From an uncultured Pelagibacteraceae bacterium (GTDB lineage Bacteria; Pseudomonadota; Alphaproteobacteria; Pelagibacterales; Pelagibacteraceae), in assembly GCA_902596205.1 (NCBI GenBank), contig CACJSY010000004.1, positions 41,934 to 105,933 on the forward strand: a DNA stretch of 64,000 bases, read 5' to 3'. Below the pieces are notes generated by a model. It had not been told where the DNA came from and did no database searches. It saw only the letters and a list, made by a program, of their open reading frames with translations. Within the stretch, counting starts at the first letter, position 1. Every line of letters starts with the position of its first letter. Positions 9,803 through 22,293 of the stretch are shown here, piece by piece. Both the position numbers and the translations under genes were made by a program.

Positions 9803-10828
9803 TTAAATTTTTTTTAAAAATTTTGTTATCGCATTATGTTCCTCTTTAGGTGAGAACATATTTGATAATTTTTTTCTTTGGCTAGATGATTTTTTTAAAA
9901 AATTTTCTAAATTCAAATTAGATAAAATTAGTTTACAGAAATTTTTAATTTCCGACGATTTTACTTCAGTAAAAATTGGTTTTTTCCAATATTCTTTTCC
10001 TCCCTCACCTGTATAACCAATTACCTTATTTCCTGATATCGCTGCTTCAACTGGAGGAAGCGGTAAACCTTCAAGTTCAGAAAAAGCTAAAAAAATTTTT
10101 GACTCTGCAAGATTTTTATAAACTTCTTTTTCGGTGAGATTTATTAATGGTTTAATTTTCCATTTTTTTGGAAGATAATTTTTTAAAAAAGATATAACTA
10201 ACTCACTGTGTCGTCTTAGTTTTCTCGGCATATAAGTGATTATATTTTTCTTTTTTGTTTTTCTAAATTTTTTAAAATCAATAGAGTATTTAACATCAAT
10301 AATTTTCTTTTTTTCCTTTGGGTAGGCCAATGAAACGCACTCTTTTATATCTTTTGAATAACTCAAAATAAATTTGCATTTTTTATAAGCTAATTTTAAT
10401 TTAGCAGTATTGTTAGTTGGAAATATTGAATAACCGTTTTGAACAAATATGGCATAAGGGATTTTTTCTTTAATAAAAAATTCAGCTGCAAAATGGGCAA
10501 ACATTTCAGGTAAAATTACAAAATCTTTTTGTTTATCAAAGACCAAGTCATTTTTTACTTTTACTTTTATATTAAACCATGAAAAAGAATAATTTTTTTT
10601 AACTGTTAAGTCTTTAAAATTCCATCCAGAATATTTAATCTTTTTTAAACTACCACTAAATTTTTTGTTTAAGGAATTTAAAATTTTTCCTATCTTCTTT
10701 TTTTTAACATGTGCTATTGAAGAAGAATATCTTTTAAGAGAATTTATATAATTTGAATATTGGTAAATTACCTTTCCCCCGCCAGAAGCACCTTTTTGTG
10801 CATCAATTAAAAATATAATATTTTTCAT
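9803..10828 (-). CDS. Glycosyltransferase-like protein (group 1 type)
   Basis: C-terminal [36 protein letters not shown] resembles the GT-B donor-binding region. Confidence 0.65.
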   Translation of the reverse strand: MKNIIFLIDAQKGASGGGKVIYQYSNYINSLKRYSSSIAHVKKKKIGKILNSLNKKFSGSLKKIKYSGWNFKDLTVKKNYSFSWFNIKVKVKNDLVFDKQKDFVILPEMFAHFAAEFFIKEKIPYAIFVQNGYSIFPTNNTAKLKLAYKKCKFILSYSKDIKECVSLAYPKEKKKIIDVKYSIDFKKFRKTKKKNIITYMPRKLRRHSELVISFLKNYLPKKWKIKPLINLTEKEVYKNLAESKIFLAFSELEGLPLPPVEAAISGNKVIGYTGEGGKEYWKKPIFTEVKSSEIKNFCKLILSNLNLENFLKKSSSQRKKLSNMFSPKEEHNAITKFLKKI

Positions 10829-11646
10829 TTTTTAATTAATAGTAAAATTTTCTCGTTTTTCCAACTAGCTGTAAAATTATTTATATGTGAGGTATCTATG
10901 AAAGTGACATAAGAAAAAAATTTTAAGATATGCTTTATCTTTTCATGATATTTTTTTTCCTCATAGCCTTTTCGATATTTATAAATGTCCTCTATCACTA
11001 AAATTCCCCCAGGTTTTAAAAATTTATAAGTGCTTAAAATTATATTAATTTGATGATTAAACAAATGTGTACTGTCATCAATAATTATATCATATTTTTT
11101 TTTTGTTTTTTTAAATTGCGAAGTGATGATTTTTTTGTGACTCACATCAATAAAATGGTATCGAACATTTTTAAGTTTATCTCTAAGAGCTAAATTTATT
11201 TTATTTTTATCTACTTCAAAACAATCAATACTTGCTTTTTTAAAATATTCTCTCCACATTTTTGTTGAAGCATTTTTTTCAATACCTATTTCAGCAACTG
11301 AACAATTTTTATTTATTAAACGATAAAAAAGTAAATTATATAAACTTGTATATCCGCTTCTATGACCATCTAAATTTATTCCAGATTTATTTGTGTTAAA
11401 TTTCCTTCCTAATTTACAAAGATTTGTTTCATCTAAAGAGCTATCAAATATTATTTTTCCAAGCTTACCAGAGTTTTTTCTAAAAACATATCTTCTAGTT
11501 TTTTTTGAGAATTCGAAATTAAACTGCTCATTAATTTCCAATGCTGGTAGAATTTTTAAATTTGTCCTATTAAAAATGAGGTTAAAGATTTTTGTTAACG
11601 TAAATAATAAGAATTTTAAAACATATCTAATTTTTTTTTTTATCAT
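10825..11646 (-). CDS. Class I SAM-dependent methyltransferase (CmcI/macrocin O-methyltransferase-like)
   Basis: VAEIGIEKNASTKMWREYFKKASIDCFEVD; YDIIIDDSTHLFNHQINIILSTYKFLKPGGILVIEDIY. Confidence 0.75.
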   Translation of the reverse strand: MIKKKIRYVLKFLLFTLTKIFNLIFNRTNLKILPALEINEQFNFEFSKKTRRYVFRKNSGKLGKIIFDSSLDETNLCKLGRKFNTNKSGINLDGHRSGYTSLYNLLFYRLINKNCSVAEIGIEKNASTKMWREYFKKASIDCFEVDKNKINLALRDKLKNVRYHFIDVSHKKIITSQFKKTKKKYDIIIDDSTHLFNHQINIILSTYKFLKPGGILVIEDIYKYRKGYEEKKYHEKIKHILKFFSYVTFIDTSHINNFTASWKNEKILLLIKK

Positions 11647-11661
11647 AGTATTTATTAAAGT

Positions 11662-12687
11662 TTACTTATCAAAACTTAAAATATTTCTACCTAAATTTTC
11701 AATAAACTCTTTATAAACCGGTAATTTATTCTTTCTTAATTCTTTTTGAATTTTTTTATAATTCTTTTTTATTCCATTTAATGTAGCAAAAAAATTTATA
11801 AAATTTCTTTTTGAAACAAATATTCCCTTTTTATCACCTATAACATGTTTAATATCGTCAAACACAATTACTGGGCGTCTTCTTGCTAAAGCTTCAAGAA
11901 TAACTTGAGGGTGACCCTCTGTAAAAGATGGTAAAACAAATATGTTATGATCATCGTAAAATTTCATTAATTTTAGTTTACTTGTCTGAGTTTTATAAAT
12001 CTTTACATTGCTTTGGTTAAGGTAACTCTCCGTTCCCTTTTCTGCTCCAACCACTGTAAGAGATATATTCTTCTTATTCTTAATCAAGTTTAGTAAAGAG
12101 AAAATTCCTTTTTCTACTTTAAATCTTCCCACATATAATAATTTAAAATTTTTTACTTCTAAATTTTTTGGTTGTCTCAACCAAGTTGAGTCTAATTGAG
12201 AGGGACTAACAATTTTTCCTTTTTTTCCTCTTAAAATATATTCTCTACAGCTGATCAAATTAGAGATTGAACAAGTAATATTAAACATAAAATGATAAAT
12301 TAAAGGTCCAATTTTTCCAAATATGGCTTTGTATTCACCATAGCCGTCACTTCTTAGATATACAGCTGGTTTTTTTCCAAAAAGCCTTAAAAATAAAGAA
12401 CACATAAAAGTGTAAGGGGTTATAGAAATAACTAAATATTTTGCATCTGCGATTTTTGAAGCCTCAATAGCAGAAAAAATATAAGAAAAAATATTGTTGT
12501 ATATCTTAATTTTTTTAATTTTAATTTCGTGAGATCTGCTTATTTTAGATTTCCTACCAAATAAATTAACCTCAAATTCTTTGTTTAAACCTTCAGGAGT
12601 GGTTTTTAGATCAATATTATCACAAAAAAACTTTCCATCTTGAGATGAAATACTCTCGTTGGAAAAAATGAACAATTTTTTTTTCAT
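11662..12687 (-). CDS. Glycosyltransferase family 4-like protein
   Basis: LLYVGRFKVEKGIFSLLNLI; HNIFVLPSFTEGHPQVILEALARRRPVIVFD. Confidence 0.85.
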   Translation of the reverse strand: MKKKLFIFSNESISSQDGKFFCDNIDLKTTPEGLNKEFEVNLFGRKSKISRSHEIKIKKIKIYNNIFSYIFSAIEASKIADAKYLVISITPYTFMCSLFLRLFGKKPAVYLRSDGYGEYKAIFGKIGPLIYHFMFNITCSISNLISCREYILRGKKGKIVSPSQLDSTWLRQPKNLEVKNFKLLYVGRFKVEKGIFSLLNLIKNKKNISLTVVGAEKGTESYLNQSNVKIYKTQTSKLKLMKFYDDHNIFVLPSFTEGHPQVILEALARRRPVIVFDDIKHVIGDKKGIFVSKRNFINFFATLNGIKKNYKKIQKELRKNKLPVYKEFIENLGRNILSFDK

Positions 12688-14495
12688 TATGTATCCTTGT
12701 TTATTTTTAAAACACCAATAAATGCTTCTTGGGGTATTTCAACCTTTCCAAATTGTTTGGATCTCGCTTTTCCCTTTTTTTGTTTCTCTAAAAGTTTTCT
12801 TTTCCGGTCTGTGGCTCCGCCTCCATGAATTTTTGTTAAAACGTCTTTTTTAAATCCTTTAATAGACTCTCGAGCAATTATTTTCCCTCCGATTGCAGCT
12901 TGAACTGGTATCATAAAGTTATGTCGTGGGATTAAATCTTTCAATTTTTCGCAAACTTGGCGTCCTGTGGTCTGAGCAAAATCTTTATGTATGATCATTG
13001 CTAAAGCATCAACTGGTTCTGCATTAACAAGAATGCCCAATTTAACTAAATCTCCTTCACGATAACTTGAAATTTCATAATCAAAACTCGCATAGCCGCT
13101 AGATACAGATTTTAGTTTGTCGTTAAAATCAAAAACAACTTCATTTAATGGTAAATCATATGACAGCACTGCTCTCTTACCTGAATAAGCTAAGTTAGTT
13201 TGAACGCCTCTTTTATCCTGACAAATTTTAATAATCGATCCTAGATACTCATCCGGAGTTATAATTGTAGATTTAATCCAGGGTTCTTCTATTTTTTCAA
13301 TTTGAGATGGATCAGGCATATTAGATGGATTTTGTAAATCTAAAATTTCTCCTTTAGTTGTGTGAACTTTATATATAACTCCAGGTGTTGTAGTGATTAA
13401 ATTAACATCAAATTCTCTCTCTAGTCTCTCAGTGATAATTTCGAGATGTAACAAGCCTAGAAAACCACATCTAAATCCTAAACCTAAGGCGCTTGAGGAC
13501 TCTGGCTCAAATGAAAAACTAGCATCATTTAGTTTTAATTTTGCCAACCCATCTTTTAGTTTCTGGTACTCAGAACTATCTACTGGAAAAAGTCCACAAA
13601 ATACAACTGGTTTACTTGGTTTAAAGCCTGGCAAAGGTTTGTCGATTGGGGCGCTAGCATCACATATTGTGTCTCCGACTTTTGTTTCTGAAAGAGATTT
13701 GATACCGGTAATTATAAATCCAATCTCACCTGAACCTAATTCACCAATATCATTTGGTTTTGGAGTAAATACACCAACTTTTTCTACCATATATTCCTGG
13801 TTATTTGACATTAATTTTATTTTCATATGCTTTTTAAGTTTTCCATTAATTACTCTAACTAAAATGACTACTCCAAGATAACTATCATACCAACTATCAA
13901 CCAACAGACACTTTAATTTGTCATCAACTATTCCTTTTGGGGAAGGTAATTTGTTAATTATGGTCTCTAAAATTTCATCTATACCTTCGCCAGTTTTACC
14001 AGAGCAAGGAATAGCATTAGTTGTCTCTATACCAACAACATCTTCGATTTCTTTTTTTGTTTTTTCAATATCGGACGCAGGTAAGTCAATTTTATTTAAA
14101 ATTGGTATTACTTCATGATTAATTTCTAGCGCCTGATAAACATTTGCTAAAGTTTGTGCTTCAACTCCTTGAGTGCTGTCAACAATTAATAAAGATCCTT
14201 CACATGCAGATAATGATCGACTAACTTCATAACCAAAATCTACGTGACCAGGAGTATCTATTATATTCAAAATATAATCCTTACCGTCTTTGGACTTATA
14301 ATTAAGTTTGACAGTTTGAGCTTTGATCGTAATACCTCTCTCTCTTTCAATATCCATCGAGTCTAAAACTTGCTGTTTCATTTCACGATCAGTTAGGCCG
14401 CCACATTTATGAATAATTCGATCAGCAATAGTTGATTTGCCGTGATCGATATGCGCAATTATTGAGAAATTACGTATTCTTTTTATATCTGACAT
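12687..14495 (-). CDS. lepA: Elongation factor 4
   Basis: [28 protein letters not shown]; full-length EF4 to [36 protein letters not shown]. Confidence 0.98.
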   Translation of the reverse strand: MSDIKRIRNFSIIAHIDHGKSTIADRIIHKCGGLTDREMKQQVLDSMDIERERGITIKAQTVKLNYKSKDGKDYILNIIDTPGHVDFGYEVSRSLSACEGSLLIVDSTQGVEAQTLANVYQALEINHEVIPILNKIDLPASDIEKTKKEIEDVVGIETTNAIPCSGKTGEGIDEILETIINKLPSPKGIVDDKLKCLLVDSWYDSYLGVVILVRVINGKLKKHMKIKLMSNNQEYMVEKVGVFTPKPNDIGELGSGEIGFIITGIKSLSETKVGDTICDASAPIDKPLPGFKPSKPVVFCGLFPVDSSEYQKLKDGLAKLKLNDASFSFEPESSSALGLGFRCGFLGLLHLEIITERLEREFDVNLITTTPGVIYKVHTTKGEILDLQNPSNMPDPSQIEKIEEPWIKSTIITPDEYLGSIIKICQDKRGVQTNLAYSGKRAVLSYDLPLNEVVFDFNDKLKSVSSGYASFDYEISSYREGDLVKLGILVNAEPVDALAMIIHKDFAQTTGRQVCEKLKDLIPRHNFMIPVQAAIGGKIIARESIKGFKKDVLTKIHGGGATDRKRKLLEKQKKGKARSKQFGKVEIPQEAFIGVLKINKDT

Positions 14496-16897
14496 TAAGA
14501 CCTAATTGTAGCACCAGTTTTTTCACTGACTGTATCAATAATTCTTTTACTAATTTGTTCTAGATCGTTTTCGGTAAGAGTTTTATCGATAGCTTGCAGT
14601 GTAACGTTGATTGCAACTGATTTTTTATCTTTTGGAATATTATCACCTTGATAAACATCGAAAGTGGTTACACTTTGAATAAGTGACTCATCTACCTCTC
14701 TTATAATTTTTTCTAGCGTACCAATTTTAAAAATTTTATCAACAACGAATGCAAAATCTCTCTCTGATTTTTGGTAATCTGAAGCCTTAAAACTTTTTTT
14801 TGTTTGTCTTAATTTTTTATTAGGCTCAGGAATATTCTTTAAAAATATTTCAAATCCAAAAATATTTTTATCTTTAAAGTCCATGCTCTTTGTAATCGCA
14901 GGATGGATTTCACCAAAATAAGCTAAGTGTGGACCTTTCTCAGATTTCAATGTCACAGATCCTGAGCGTCCAGGGTGATAACTATTTTTTGTGTTATCAC
15001 TTACAAATAGATTTTTTTCTTCAATACCAAGTTCGGTTAAAGTTTTTATTACGTCACTTTTAATATCAAAAACGTCAATATTTCTCTCTTTGTCCAACCA
15101 ACTTTTTCTATTAACTCTTCCAGATTTTAACCCTCCAACAATTATTTGTTGTTCTCCTGGATTTTTCCCAAAAAATGTAGGTCCTATTTCAAACAAAGAT
15201 AAATCTTCGTATCCTCTATCTTGATTTTTTTTCAAATAAATTGATAAATTTGAGAAAATCGAACGTCTTAAAACATTTAAATCTGAAGAAATTGGATTAT
15301 ATAAAGAAATTTCTTTTTCACCTTTTGAAAATTGCTTATCAACTTTTAAGTCTGAAAAAGACCAAGTGACTATTTCCATATAACCTTTTGAGGCTAAAGA
15401 TCTTTGTGATAAGTGAAAAAGTTTTTGTTTAAAATTTAATGTATCCTGACTTCTATTTCTCTCGGGTTCAATTAATTGGATATGTTTAAAACCTTTTATC
15501 CTAATCAATTCTTCAATTAAATCTTCATCTAGACTCACATCTGGCCTCCAACTTGGCACTTCTACTTTAATAATGCTTTTACTTTTTTTACATTTAAACC
15601 CTAAAGAACCAAGAATTTTACTTATTTCATTTCCAGTCATTGGAATGCCAATTAATTTCTTAAATTTATCAATCTGAAAATTTATAATTTTATTTTTTTG
15701 CTTATTTTTTCCGATAATTTGAAATTTACTTATCTGTCCTCCGCAAATTTTCAAAATTAATTCTGTTGCCAGTTCTAGTCCTTCTCTTACTGAATTAGGA
15801 TCAATACCTCTTTCAAATCTGTATTTTGCGTCAGTATTAATGTTAAGAACTCTAGCAGTTTTTCTAATTGACGATGGACTGAAATAAGCTGCCTCCAAAA
15901 GGATATTTTTTGTCTCTAATTCCGTAGAAGTAGAAGTGCCCCCAACGATTCCCCCTAAACCTAGAACCCTTGATTTATCAGAAATTACGCACATTCCTTT
16001 TTTTAATTTGTATTTTTTATTATCTAATGCCTCAAAAACTTCTCCATCTCTTGCGTTTCTGACTATAATCTCTTTATCTATTTTATCTGCATCATATGCA
16101 TGTAAAGGTCTATTTAGGTCAAACATTACATAATTGGTTATATCTACTACTGCTGAAATAGGTTTTAATCCTAATGCAATTAATTTATTTTTAAGCCAGT
16201 CAGGACTTTCTCTATTAGTAATATTTTTAATATAGCAACTGCCAAATATTTCACATCCTTGATCTTTTTCTTTAGTTATAGAAGTTTTAATAAGATGCTT
16301 TGCCTCTTGTTTTAGTTTTCTCTTTTTGATCTGAATTAATTTGCCAACCCCAGCTGAAGAGAGGTCTCTTGCAATTCCCCTTACTCCGAGGCAGTCAGCA
16401 CGATTTGGGGTGATTGAAATATCAATAACTTTTTGTGAATTATTTTTAAAATAACTTTTACCTATTTCCTTTTCTTTATTTTTAAGTTCAATTATACCTT
16501 CACTATCATCAGATAAATTTAGTTCACTTCCAGAACATAACATTCCGCTTGATTCGACGCCTCTTATCTTAGCTACCTTTAATTCTAAATTTGTTTTGGG
16601 TATTACAGCACCTGGAGGCGCATAAATTGTGATAAGACCCTCTCTTGCATTTGGTGCTCCACAAACTACTTTTAAGATTTCTTTTCCGCCAATTGTAACA
16701 TCGCATACTTTTAATTTATCAGCATTTGGATGTTTTTCTACTTTCAAAACTTTTGCAATTTTAAACTTACTCATCTCTCCAGAATTTTCTTTTACTTCTT
16801 CAACTTCTAGCCCTATGTTTGTAAGTTGGTTAATAATTTCACTTTCTTTGGCTGTTGTTTTGAGATGTTCTTTAAGCCATGGAATGGTAATGATCAT
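14495..16897 (-). CDS. pheT: Phenylalanyl-tRNA synthetase beta subunit
   Basis: [20 protein letters not shown]/tRBD domain [30 protein letters not shown]. Confidence 0.97.
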   Translation of the reverse strand: MIITIPWLKEHLKTTAKESEIINQLTNIGLEVEEVKENSGEMSKFKIAKVLKVEKHPNADKLKVCDVTIGGKEILKVVCGAPNAREGLITIYAPPGAVIPKTNLELKVAKIRGVESSGMLCSGSELNLSDDSEGIIELKNKEKEIGKSYFKNNSQKVIDISITPNRADCLGVRGIARDLSSAGVGKLIQIKKRKLKQEAKHLIKTSITKEKDQGCEIFGSCYIKNITNRESPDWLKNKLIALGLKPISAVVDITNYVMFDLNRPLHAYDADKIDKEIIVRNARDGEVFEALDNKKYKLKKGMCVISDKSRVLGLGGIVGGTSTSTELETKNILLEAAYFSPSSIRKTARVLNINTDAKYRFERGIDPNSVREGLELATELILKICGGQISKFQIIGKNKQKNKIINFQIDKFKKLIGIPMTGNEISKILGSLGFKCKKSKSIIKVEVPSWRPDVSLDEDLIEELIRIKGFKHIQLIEPERNRSQDTLNFKQKLFHLSQRSLASKGYMEIVTWSFSDLKVDKQFSKGEKEISLYNPISSDLNVLRRSIFSNLSIYLKKNQDRGYEDLSLFEIGPTFFGKNPGEQQIIVGGLKSGRVNRKSWLDKERNIDVFDIKSDVIKTLTELGIEEKNLFVSDNTKNSYHPGRSGSVTLKSEKGPHLAYFGEIHPAITKSMDFKDKNIFGFEIFLKNIPEPNKKLRQTKKSFKASDYQKSERDFAFVVDKIFKIGTLEKIIREVDESLIQSVTTFDVYQGDNIPKDKKSVAINVTLQAIDKTLTENDLEQISKRIIDTVSEKTGATIRS

Positions 16898-17961
16898 TTG
16901 CTTAATCCTCTATAATTTGTAGGAACATCAAGTGGATCAAAGCCAAAATGACTTAACCATCTATAATCTGCTTCGAAGAAAGCCCTTAAATCATTTATTC
17001 CGTATTTCAACATTGCTAAACGATCTATCCCTATACCGAAGGCAAATCCTTGATATTTTTTTGTATCGACTCTCACGTTTCTCAAAACATTGGGATGAAC
17101 CATTCCACACCCTAAAACTTCTAACCATTTATCACCGTCTCCAATTACAATTTTTCCTTTTTCAATTTTATATCCAATATCAACTTCGGCTGATGGTTCA
17201 GTGAATGGGAAGTGACTAGGTCTAAACCTCATTTTAACATTTTTAACTTCAAAAAATTCTTTAATAAAATAGTCAAGACATCCCTTGAGATGTCCCATTG
17301 TTATACCTTTATCAATATGGAGACCTTCCAATTGATGAAACATTGGGGCATGAGTTTGATCACTGTCACATCTGTAAGTTCTTCCAGGAACGATTATTTT
17401 ATATGGGGGTTTGCTTGATATCATTGTTCTAATTTGAACTGGTGAAGTATGAGTTCTTAGTAATAATTTTTTATTTTCTTCTAAATAAAAAGTATCATGC
17501 ATATCTCTAGCCGGATGGTCTTCTGGAGTATTTAATGCTGTAAAATTATTATACTCAGTTTCAACATCAGGACCCTCTGCAACAGAAAAGCCTATTTCTG
17601 AGAAGATTGAGGATATTTCATCAATCACTTGTGAAACTGGATGAATCTTGCCTTGTCGATACGGTCTGAAAGGCAAAGTAACATCAACTTTTTCATTCTT
17701 TAACTTTTCATTGATTTCACTTGTTTCAATTTCAATATTCTTTTGCTCAAGCTGACTGGTTAGATCTTCTTTAATTTTGTTTAAATTATAAGCAAACTTT
17801 TTTCTCTTTTCTGGATCTAAAGAACCTAAAGTTTTAAATTGTAGGGTAATTTGTCCATTTTTTCCAAAAAATTCGGTTTTGATATTTTGAAGATCGTCTT
17901 TTGTTTTTACAGAGTCTATCTTAGCGTTAAAAACTGAACTTATTTTATCTAAATCACTCAT
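16894..17961 (-). CDS. pheS: Phenylalanyl-tRNA synthetase alpha subunit
   Basis: [60 protein letters not shown]. Confidence 0.98.
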   Translation of the reverse strand: MSDLDKISSVFNAKIDSVKTKDDLQNIKTEFFGKNGQITLQFKTLGSLDPEKRKKFAYNLNKIKEDLTSQLEQKNIEIETSEINEKLKNEKVDVTLPFRPYRQGKIHPVSQVIDEISSIFSEIGFSVAEGPDVETEYNNFTALNTPEDHPARDMHDTFYLEENKKLLLRTHTSPVQIRTMISSKPPYKIIVPGRTYRCDSDQTHAPMFHQLEGLHIDKGITMGHLKGCLDYFIKEFFEVKNVKMRFRPSHFPFTEPSAEVDIGYKIEKGKIVIGDGDKWLEVLGCGMVHPNVLRNVRVDTKKYQGFAFGIGIDRLAMLKYGINDLRAFFEADYRWLSHFGFDPLDVPTNYRGLSK

Positions 17962-18009
17962 TAGGTAATTGATTTTTTATATTAAGTTGGGATTAAATCA
18001 AAGACCCTT

Positions 18010-18366
18010 TTAAGCTAGGGAGGATTGAACTTTTTTTACTACTGATTTGAATACTTCAGGGTTATTGTACGCAAGCTCTGCTAGAACTTTTCTATCTAAC
18101 TTAATTTTTGATTTAGCCAAACCATTGATAAACTTTGCATATGTTAAACCTTCTGCTCTTACTCCAGCATTGATTCTTTGTATCCACAATGATCTAAATT
18201 CTCTCTTTTTAGCTTTTCTATCTCTGTAAGCATATTGCATTGCTTTTTCCATAGCTTGACGTGCTATTCGGATAGTATTTTTTCTTCTTCCTCTTTGGCC
18301 TTTAACTGATTTTAAAACTTTATTATGTTTTGCCCTACTGACTACTCCTCGTTTTGTTCTAGCCAT
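18010..18366 (-). CDS. rplT: 50S ribosomal protein L20
   Basis: [51 protein letters not shown]. Confidence 0.98.
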   Translation of the reverse strand: MARTKRGVVSRAKHNKVLKSVKGQRGRRKNTIRIARQAMEKAMQYAYRDRKAKKREFRSLWIQRINAGVRAEGLTYAKFINGLAKSKIKLDRKVLAELAYNNPEVFKSVVKKVQSSLA

Positions 18367-18367
18367 A

Positions 18368-18574
18368 TTATCCTCTTAAGTTATATGGCATATACGATTT
18401 GACAATTTTAGTATCTTGTTTTGTCATAATTGTAGTGCCTCTTTGCTTTCTTATTTGCGAATTAGTTCGCTTAATCATTCCATGTCTTTTTCCTGCTTGA
18501 GGCATTTTTATTTTTCCTGAAGCAGTAAATCTAAATCTTTTTTTTGCTGAGCTTTTTGTTTTAAGTTTTGGCAT
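18368..18574 (-). CDS. rpmI: 50S ribosomal protein L35
   Basis: [50 protein letters not shown]. Confidence 0.97.
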   Translation of the reverse strand: MPKLKTKSSAKKRFRFTASGKIKMPQAGKRHGMIKRTNSQIRKQRGTTIMTKQDTKIVKSYMPYNLRG

Positions 18575-18634
18575 AAAATATTTCGGACTTATATAGGCAT
18601 TAATTAGTCTTTACAAGACGCTATTATTGGTAAT

Positions 18635-19180
18635 TTAAAGAGGTTGAATAATCATCACCATCTGTCTGCCTTCGAATTTGGGCTTACTTTCTACTTTTGC
18701 AACATCTTTAGTCTCATCTATAATTTTATCCATCAAATCTTTACCCAGGTCAGTATGTTGCATCTCTCTACCTTTAAATTTTACTGTAAATTTTACTTTA
18801 TTACCTTTCGATATAAATTTTTTAGCATTTTTAATTTTAAAATTGTAGTCATGAGTTTCTGTACCTGGTCTTAACTTGATTTCTTTAAGAGAAACAGTCT
18901 TTTGTTTTTTCTTTGCCTGATTGGCTTTTTTCTGCAAATCATATTTGTATTTTCCCATATCCATAATTTTACAAACTGGTGGATTGGCATTTGGTGAGAT
19001 TTCAATTAAATCCAATCCCTCATGTTTTGCGAGTTCAATTGCTTTATTAAGTGGCATAGTTCCGAGATTGCCACCTTCACTTCCGATAACTTGAACATCA
19101 AGAGCTCTGATTCTCTCATTGGCCTTTGGGCCTTGAGGTTTACTTCTTCTCTGAAAATAATTGGGTTTAAAGTTTGACAC
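18635..19180 (-). CDS. infC: Translation initiation factor IF-3 (GTG start)
   Basis: NERIRALDVQVIGSEGGNLGTMPLNKAIELAKHEGLDLIEISPNANPPVCKIMDMGKYKYDLQKK. Confidence 0.97.
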   Translation of the reverse strand: MSNFKPNYFQRRSKPQGPKANERIRALDVQVIGSEGGNLGTMPLNKAIELAKHEGLDLIEISPNANPPVCKIMDMGKYKYDLQKKANQAKKKQKTVSLKEIKLRPGTETHDYNFKIKNAKKFISKGNKVKFTVKFKGREMQHTDLGKDLMDKIIDETKDVAKVESKPKFEGRQMVMIIQPL

Positions 19181-21100
19181 TTAATTTAAAGGCAACTTAT
19201 TAGAGGCAAGCATATTTTTTATAAGATCTTCTCTTTTCACGATTTCTTGTTTATCGGAACCTAGTTTTCTGACAGTCACAGTATTTTCTTTAACTTCTTT
19301 TTTTCCACAAACAATTATATAGGGCACTTTAGCTAAAGAATGCTCTCTTACTTTATAATTTATTTTTTCATTTCTTAAATCCATTTCACATTTTATACCT
19401 TCTTTAAAAAGATCTTCAAATAACTTTTTTACATAATCATTGTTTTCTTCAGCTATGGGACACACAACAGCTTGTGCTGGTGAGAGCCAAAATGGTAACT
19501 TACCAGCATAATTTTCAATTAAAATTCCAATAAATCTTTCTAAAGAACCAAATAATGCTCTGTGTAACATTACAGGAACTTTTTTGCTGCCGTCTTTTGC
19601 AACATACGTTGCTCCTAATCTACCAGGTAAGTTTAGATCAACTTGTAAAGTTCCACATTGCCAATCTCTACCGATTGCATCTCGCAAAACAAATTCAATC
19701 TTTGGTCCATAAAAAGCTCCCTCGCCTTTGTTGATTGTGTATTCAAGTTTAGATTGTTTAATCGCAGCCAAAAGCGCTGCTTCCGATTTGTCCCAAACAC
19801 TATCATCACCAACTCTTTTTTCAGGCCTATCAGAATATTTTAAAACTACATTTTCAAAACCTAGATCTTTATAAATTCTTAAAATCAAATTTGTAACTGA
19901 TAAGGACTCTTCAGTGATTTGGTCCTCTGTGCAAAATATATGTGCATCATCTTGAGTAAATGCTCTTACTCTTAACAATCCATGTAAAGCTCCTGATGGC
20001 TCGTATCTATGCACTTTTCCAAACTCAGATAACTTTAGTGGCAAGTCTCTATAACTTTTTAAACCTTGATTAAAAACCTGAACGCAACCAGGACAATTCA
20101 TTGGTTTCACAGCAAATGTTTTTTCATCTGGTGTTTCAGAGGTAAACATATGCTCTCCAAATTTATCCCAGTGTCCAGATTTTTCCCAGAGTGTTTTGTC
20201 TAACAACTCAGGGGTATTAATTTCTTTATATCCTGCAAGCCTTTGTTTGGCCCGCATATATTCAACTAATCTTTGGAATAATAGCCAGCCCTTCTCATGC
20301 CAAAATACAGCGCCAGGGCTTTCTTCCCTGAAATGAAACAAATCCATTTCCTTGCCAAGTTTTCTATGGTCTCTTTTTTCAGCTTCTTCCAAACGGTGTA
20401 AATAATCTTCAAGATCTTTTTTAGTGCTCCAGCAAGTTCCATAGATTCTTTGAAGCATCTCATTATTTGAGTCGCCTCGCCAATAAGCACCAGATACTTT
20501 TGTGAGCTTAAAAGCTTTCCCTATTTTCCCAGATGAAGCTAAATGCGGCCCTCTACATAAATCATGCCAAGTATCTCCATGGTGATAAACAGATAGCTCT
20601 TCATTTTTTGGAATACTCTCAATAATTTCAGCCTTGTATTTTTCTCCAATTTTTTTAAAGTGAGATATTGCCTTATCTCTTTTCCAAACTTCCCTTCTAG
20701 TTTTCACATCTCTATCAATTATTTCTGACATTTTTTTTTCTATATTATCTAGGTCATCGCTTGTGAAAGGTTCTTTTCTTGCAAAATCATAATAAAAACC
20801 GTTTTCTATAACAGGCCCTATTGTAACTTGAGTACCAGGATATAATTCCTGAACAGCCATTGCCATTATATGGGCTGCATCGTGCCTTATAACTTCCAAA
20901 CCTTCCTTATCTTTTGATGTAATAATTTTAACTTTAGAGTCCTTAATGATCTCATGACTTAAATCTTTTAGCTCTCCATTAACTTCCATGATTAATGCTG
21001 TCTTCTCTAGTGACTTACTAATTTTTTTTGTCAATTCAAATCCACTGATAGACTTCGCAAAAGGGATTTGTTTTCCGTCTAATAATTGAATTTTTGGCAT
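19181..21100 (-). CDS. thrS: Threonyl-tRNA synthetase
   Basis: TGS domain plus class II motifs; VKPMNCPGCVQVF, RVRAFTQDDAHIFCTEDQI. Confidence 0.98.
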   Translation of the reverse strand: MPKIQLLDGKQIPFAKSISGFELTKKISKSLEKTALIMEVNGELKDLSHEIIKDSKVKIITSKDKEGLEVIRHDAAHIMAMAVQELYPGTQVTIGPVIENGFYYDFARKEPFTSDDLDNIEKKMSEIIDRDVKTRREVWKRDKAISHFKKIGEKYKAEIIESIPKNEELSVYHHGDTWHDLCRGPHLASSGKIGKAFKLTKVSGAYWRGDSNNEMLQRIYGTCWSTKKDLEDYLHRLEEAEKRDHRKLGKEMDLFHFREESPGAVFWHEKGWLLFQRLVEYMRAKQRLAGYKEINTPELLDKTLWEKSGHWDKFGEHMFTSETPDEKTFAVKPMNCPGCVQVFNQGLKSYRDLPLKLSEFGKVHRYEPSGALHGLLRVRAFTQDDAHIFCTEDQITEESLSVTNLILRIYKDLGFENVVLKYSDRPEKRVGDDSVWDKSEAALLAAIKQSKLEYTINKGEGAFYGPKIEFVLRDAIGRDWQCGTLQVDLNLPGRLGATYVAKDGSKKVPVMLHRALFGSLERFIGILIENYAGKLPFWLSPAQAVVCPIAEENNDYVKKLFEDLFKEGIKCEMDLRNEKINYKVREHSLAKVPYIIVCGKKEVKENTVTVRKLGSDKQEIVKREDLIKNMLASNKLPLN

Positions 21101-22257
21101 TAATTTTTAATCAATCTTCTATATTCTTTTAAATTAGATTGGCACATTGTTTCAACATCAAATTTTTTTGTTATATTTTTTCTACCCTCATTTCCCATAT
21201 TTTTCAATTCATCTGGTGATAATTGGATAACAGTATTAAGATTTTTAGCGAGTTCTCTTGGATCATCGTGTTTATATAAAAAGCCAGTCTTTTTATTAAC
21301 AATTGTTTCTTTCGACCCTCCAATATTACTAGCGACTATTGGTTTTCCCATTGATTGAGCTTCTACAGAAACTCTTCCAAAAGCTTCTGGCTCAATTGAT
21401 GCTGAAACTACGACATCAGCTAAAGAATAAGCTAAAGGCATCTCTTTACAATGACTAATAAATCTAATTTTTTTATTGAGATTATATCTTTCAACTAAAT
21501 TAATTAATTTTTTAGAATAAACTTTTCTACCTTGATCTGAGCCAAGAATTATAGCTTGAAAATTTGTGATATTATAATCTTCAACTAGTATATTTAATGA
21601 CTCAATAAACTTTTCTTGCCCTTTCCAATAAGTAAGTCTACCTGGAAGAAGTATGGTAAATTTATTAGAGGATAAGCCCCATTCCTGTTTTAGTTTTTCT
21701 TGCTTAAGCATTGAAATATTTTTTTGATTATAATAATCGACATTAATGCCTCTAAAAATGACCCTAAGTTTTTTTGCTTTCGTTAGGTACTCACTGTAAT
21801 TTTCATTTATGTGAGTAAAAATAAAATTCGATCCAGCGATTGTTAATTTCGCTCTTAGCATTATACTGTTATAAAACTTTTTAAGTTTACTTCTAAAATT
21901 ATAAGTTCCATGAAAAGTTGTCACAAATACCCGGTTTGTTAAGAGGCAAGCAAGATAGCAGGACCATGCCGGCGCCCTACTTCTTGCATGGACAATATTA
22001 ATTTTAAATAAAATTATATATACGACTAGTGCTAAAGCATTAAATATTATTAAAAAAGGATTTTTAGAATGAACCGGCAATCTTGTCACCTTAACTTTAT
22101 TCTTTTTTACAAATTTTAATAATTCCCCTCCTGACGTAATTATATGAGAACCACAATCATTTTCAGTTAAAAAATGAGCGATATCGTAACAACCTGTTTC
22201 AGCACCACCGTAGCCAAGCTTAGGAATTACTTGTAGAACATTTATTTTAGTAATCAT
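21100..22257 (-). CDS. Glycosyltransferase family 4 protein
   Basis: LQVIPKLGYGGAETGCYDIAHFL; LLPGRLTYWKGQEKFIESL; ASIEPEAFGRVSVEAQSMGKPIVASNIGGSKETI. Confidence 0.92.
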   Translation of the reverse strand: MITKINVLQVIPKLGYGGAETGCYDIAHFLTENDCGSHIITSGGELLKFVKKNKVKVTRLPVHSKNPFLIIFNALALVVYIILFKINIVHARSRAPAWSCYLACLLTNRVFVTTFHGTYNFRSKLKKFYNSIMLRAKLTIAGSNFIFTHINENYSEYLTKAKKLRVIFRGINVDYYNQKNISMLKQEKLKQEWGLSSNKFTILLPGRLTYWKGQEKFIESLNILVEDYNITNFQAIILGSDQGRKVYSKKLINLVERYNLNKKIRFISHCKEMPLAYSLADVVVSASIEPEAFGRVSVEAQSMGKPIVASNIGGSKETIVNKKTGFLYKHDDPRELAKNLNTVIQLSPDELKNMGNEGRKNITKKFDVETMCQSNLKEYRRLIKN

Positions 22258-22293
22258 CTAATTTGTAATATAATAGCACTTAAACATTCTTAT

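Noticed and set aside
13393-13881. 162-aa plus-strand ORF opposite lepA
   Set aside because: Shadow ORF of a clearly conserved gene; no independent support
20266-20490. 74-aa minus-strand ORF in another frame within thrS
   Set aside because: Overlaps thrS entirely on the same strand in an alternative frame; no SD or domain evidence
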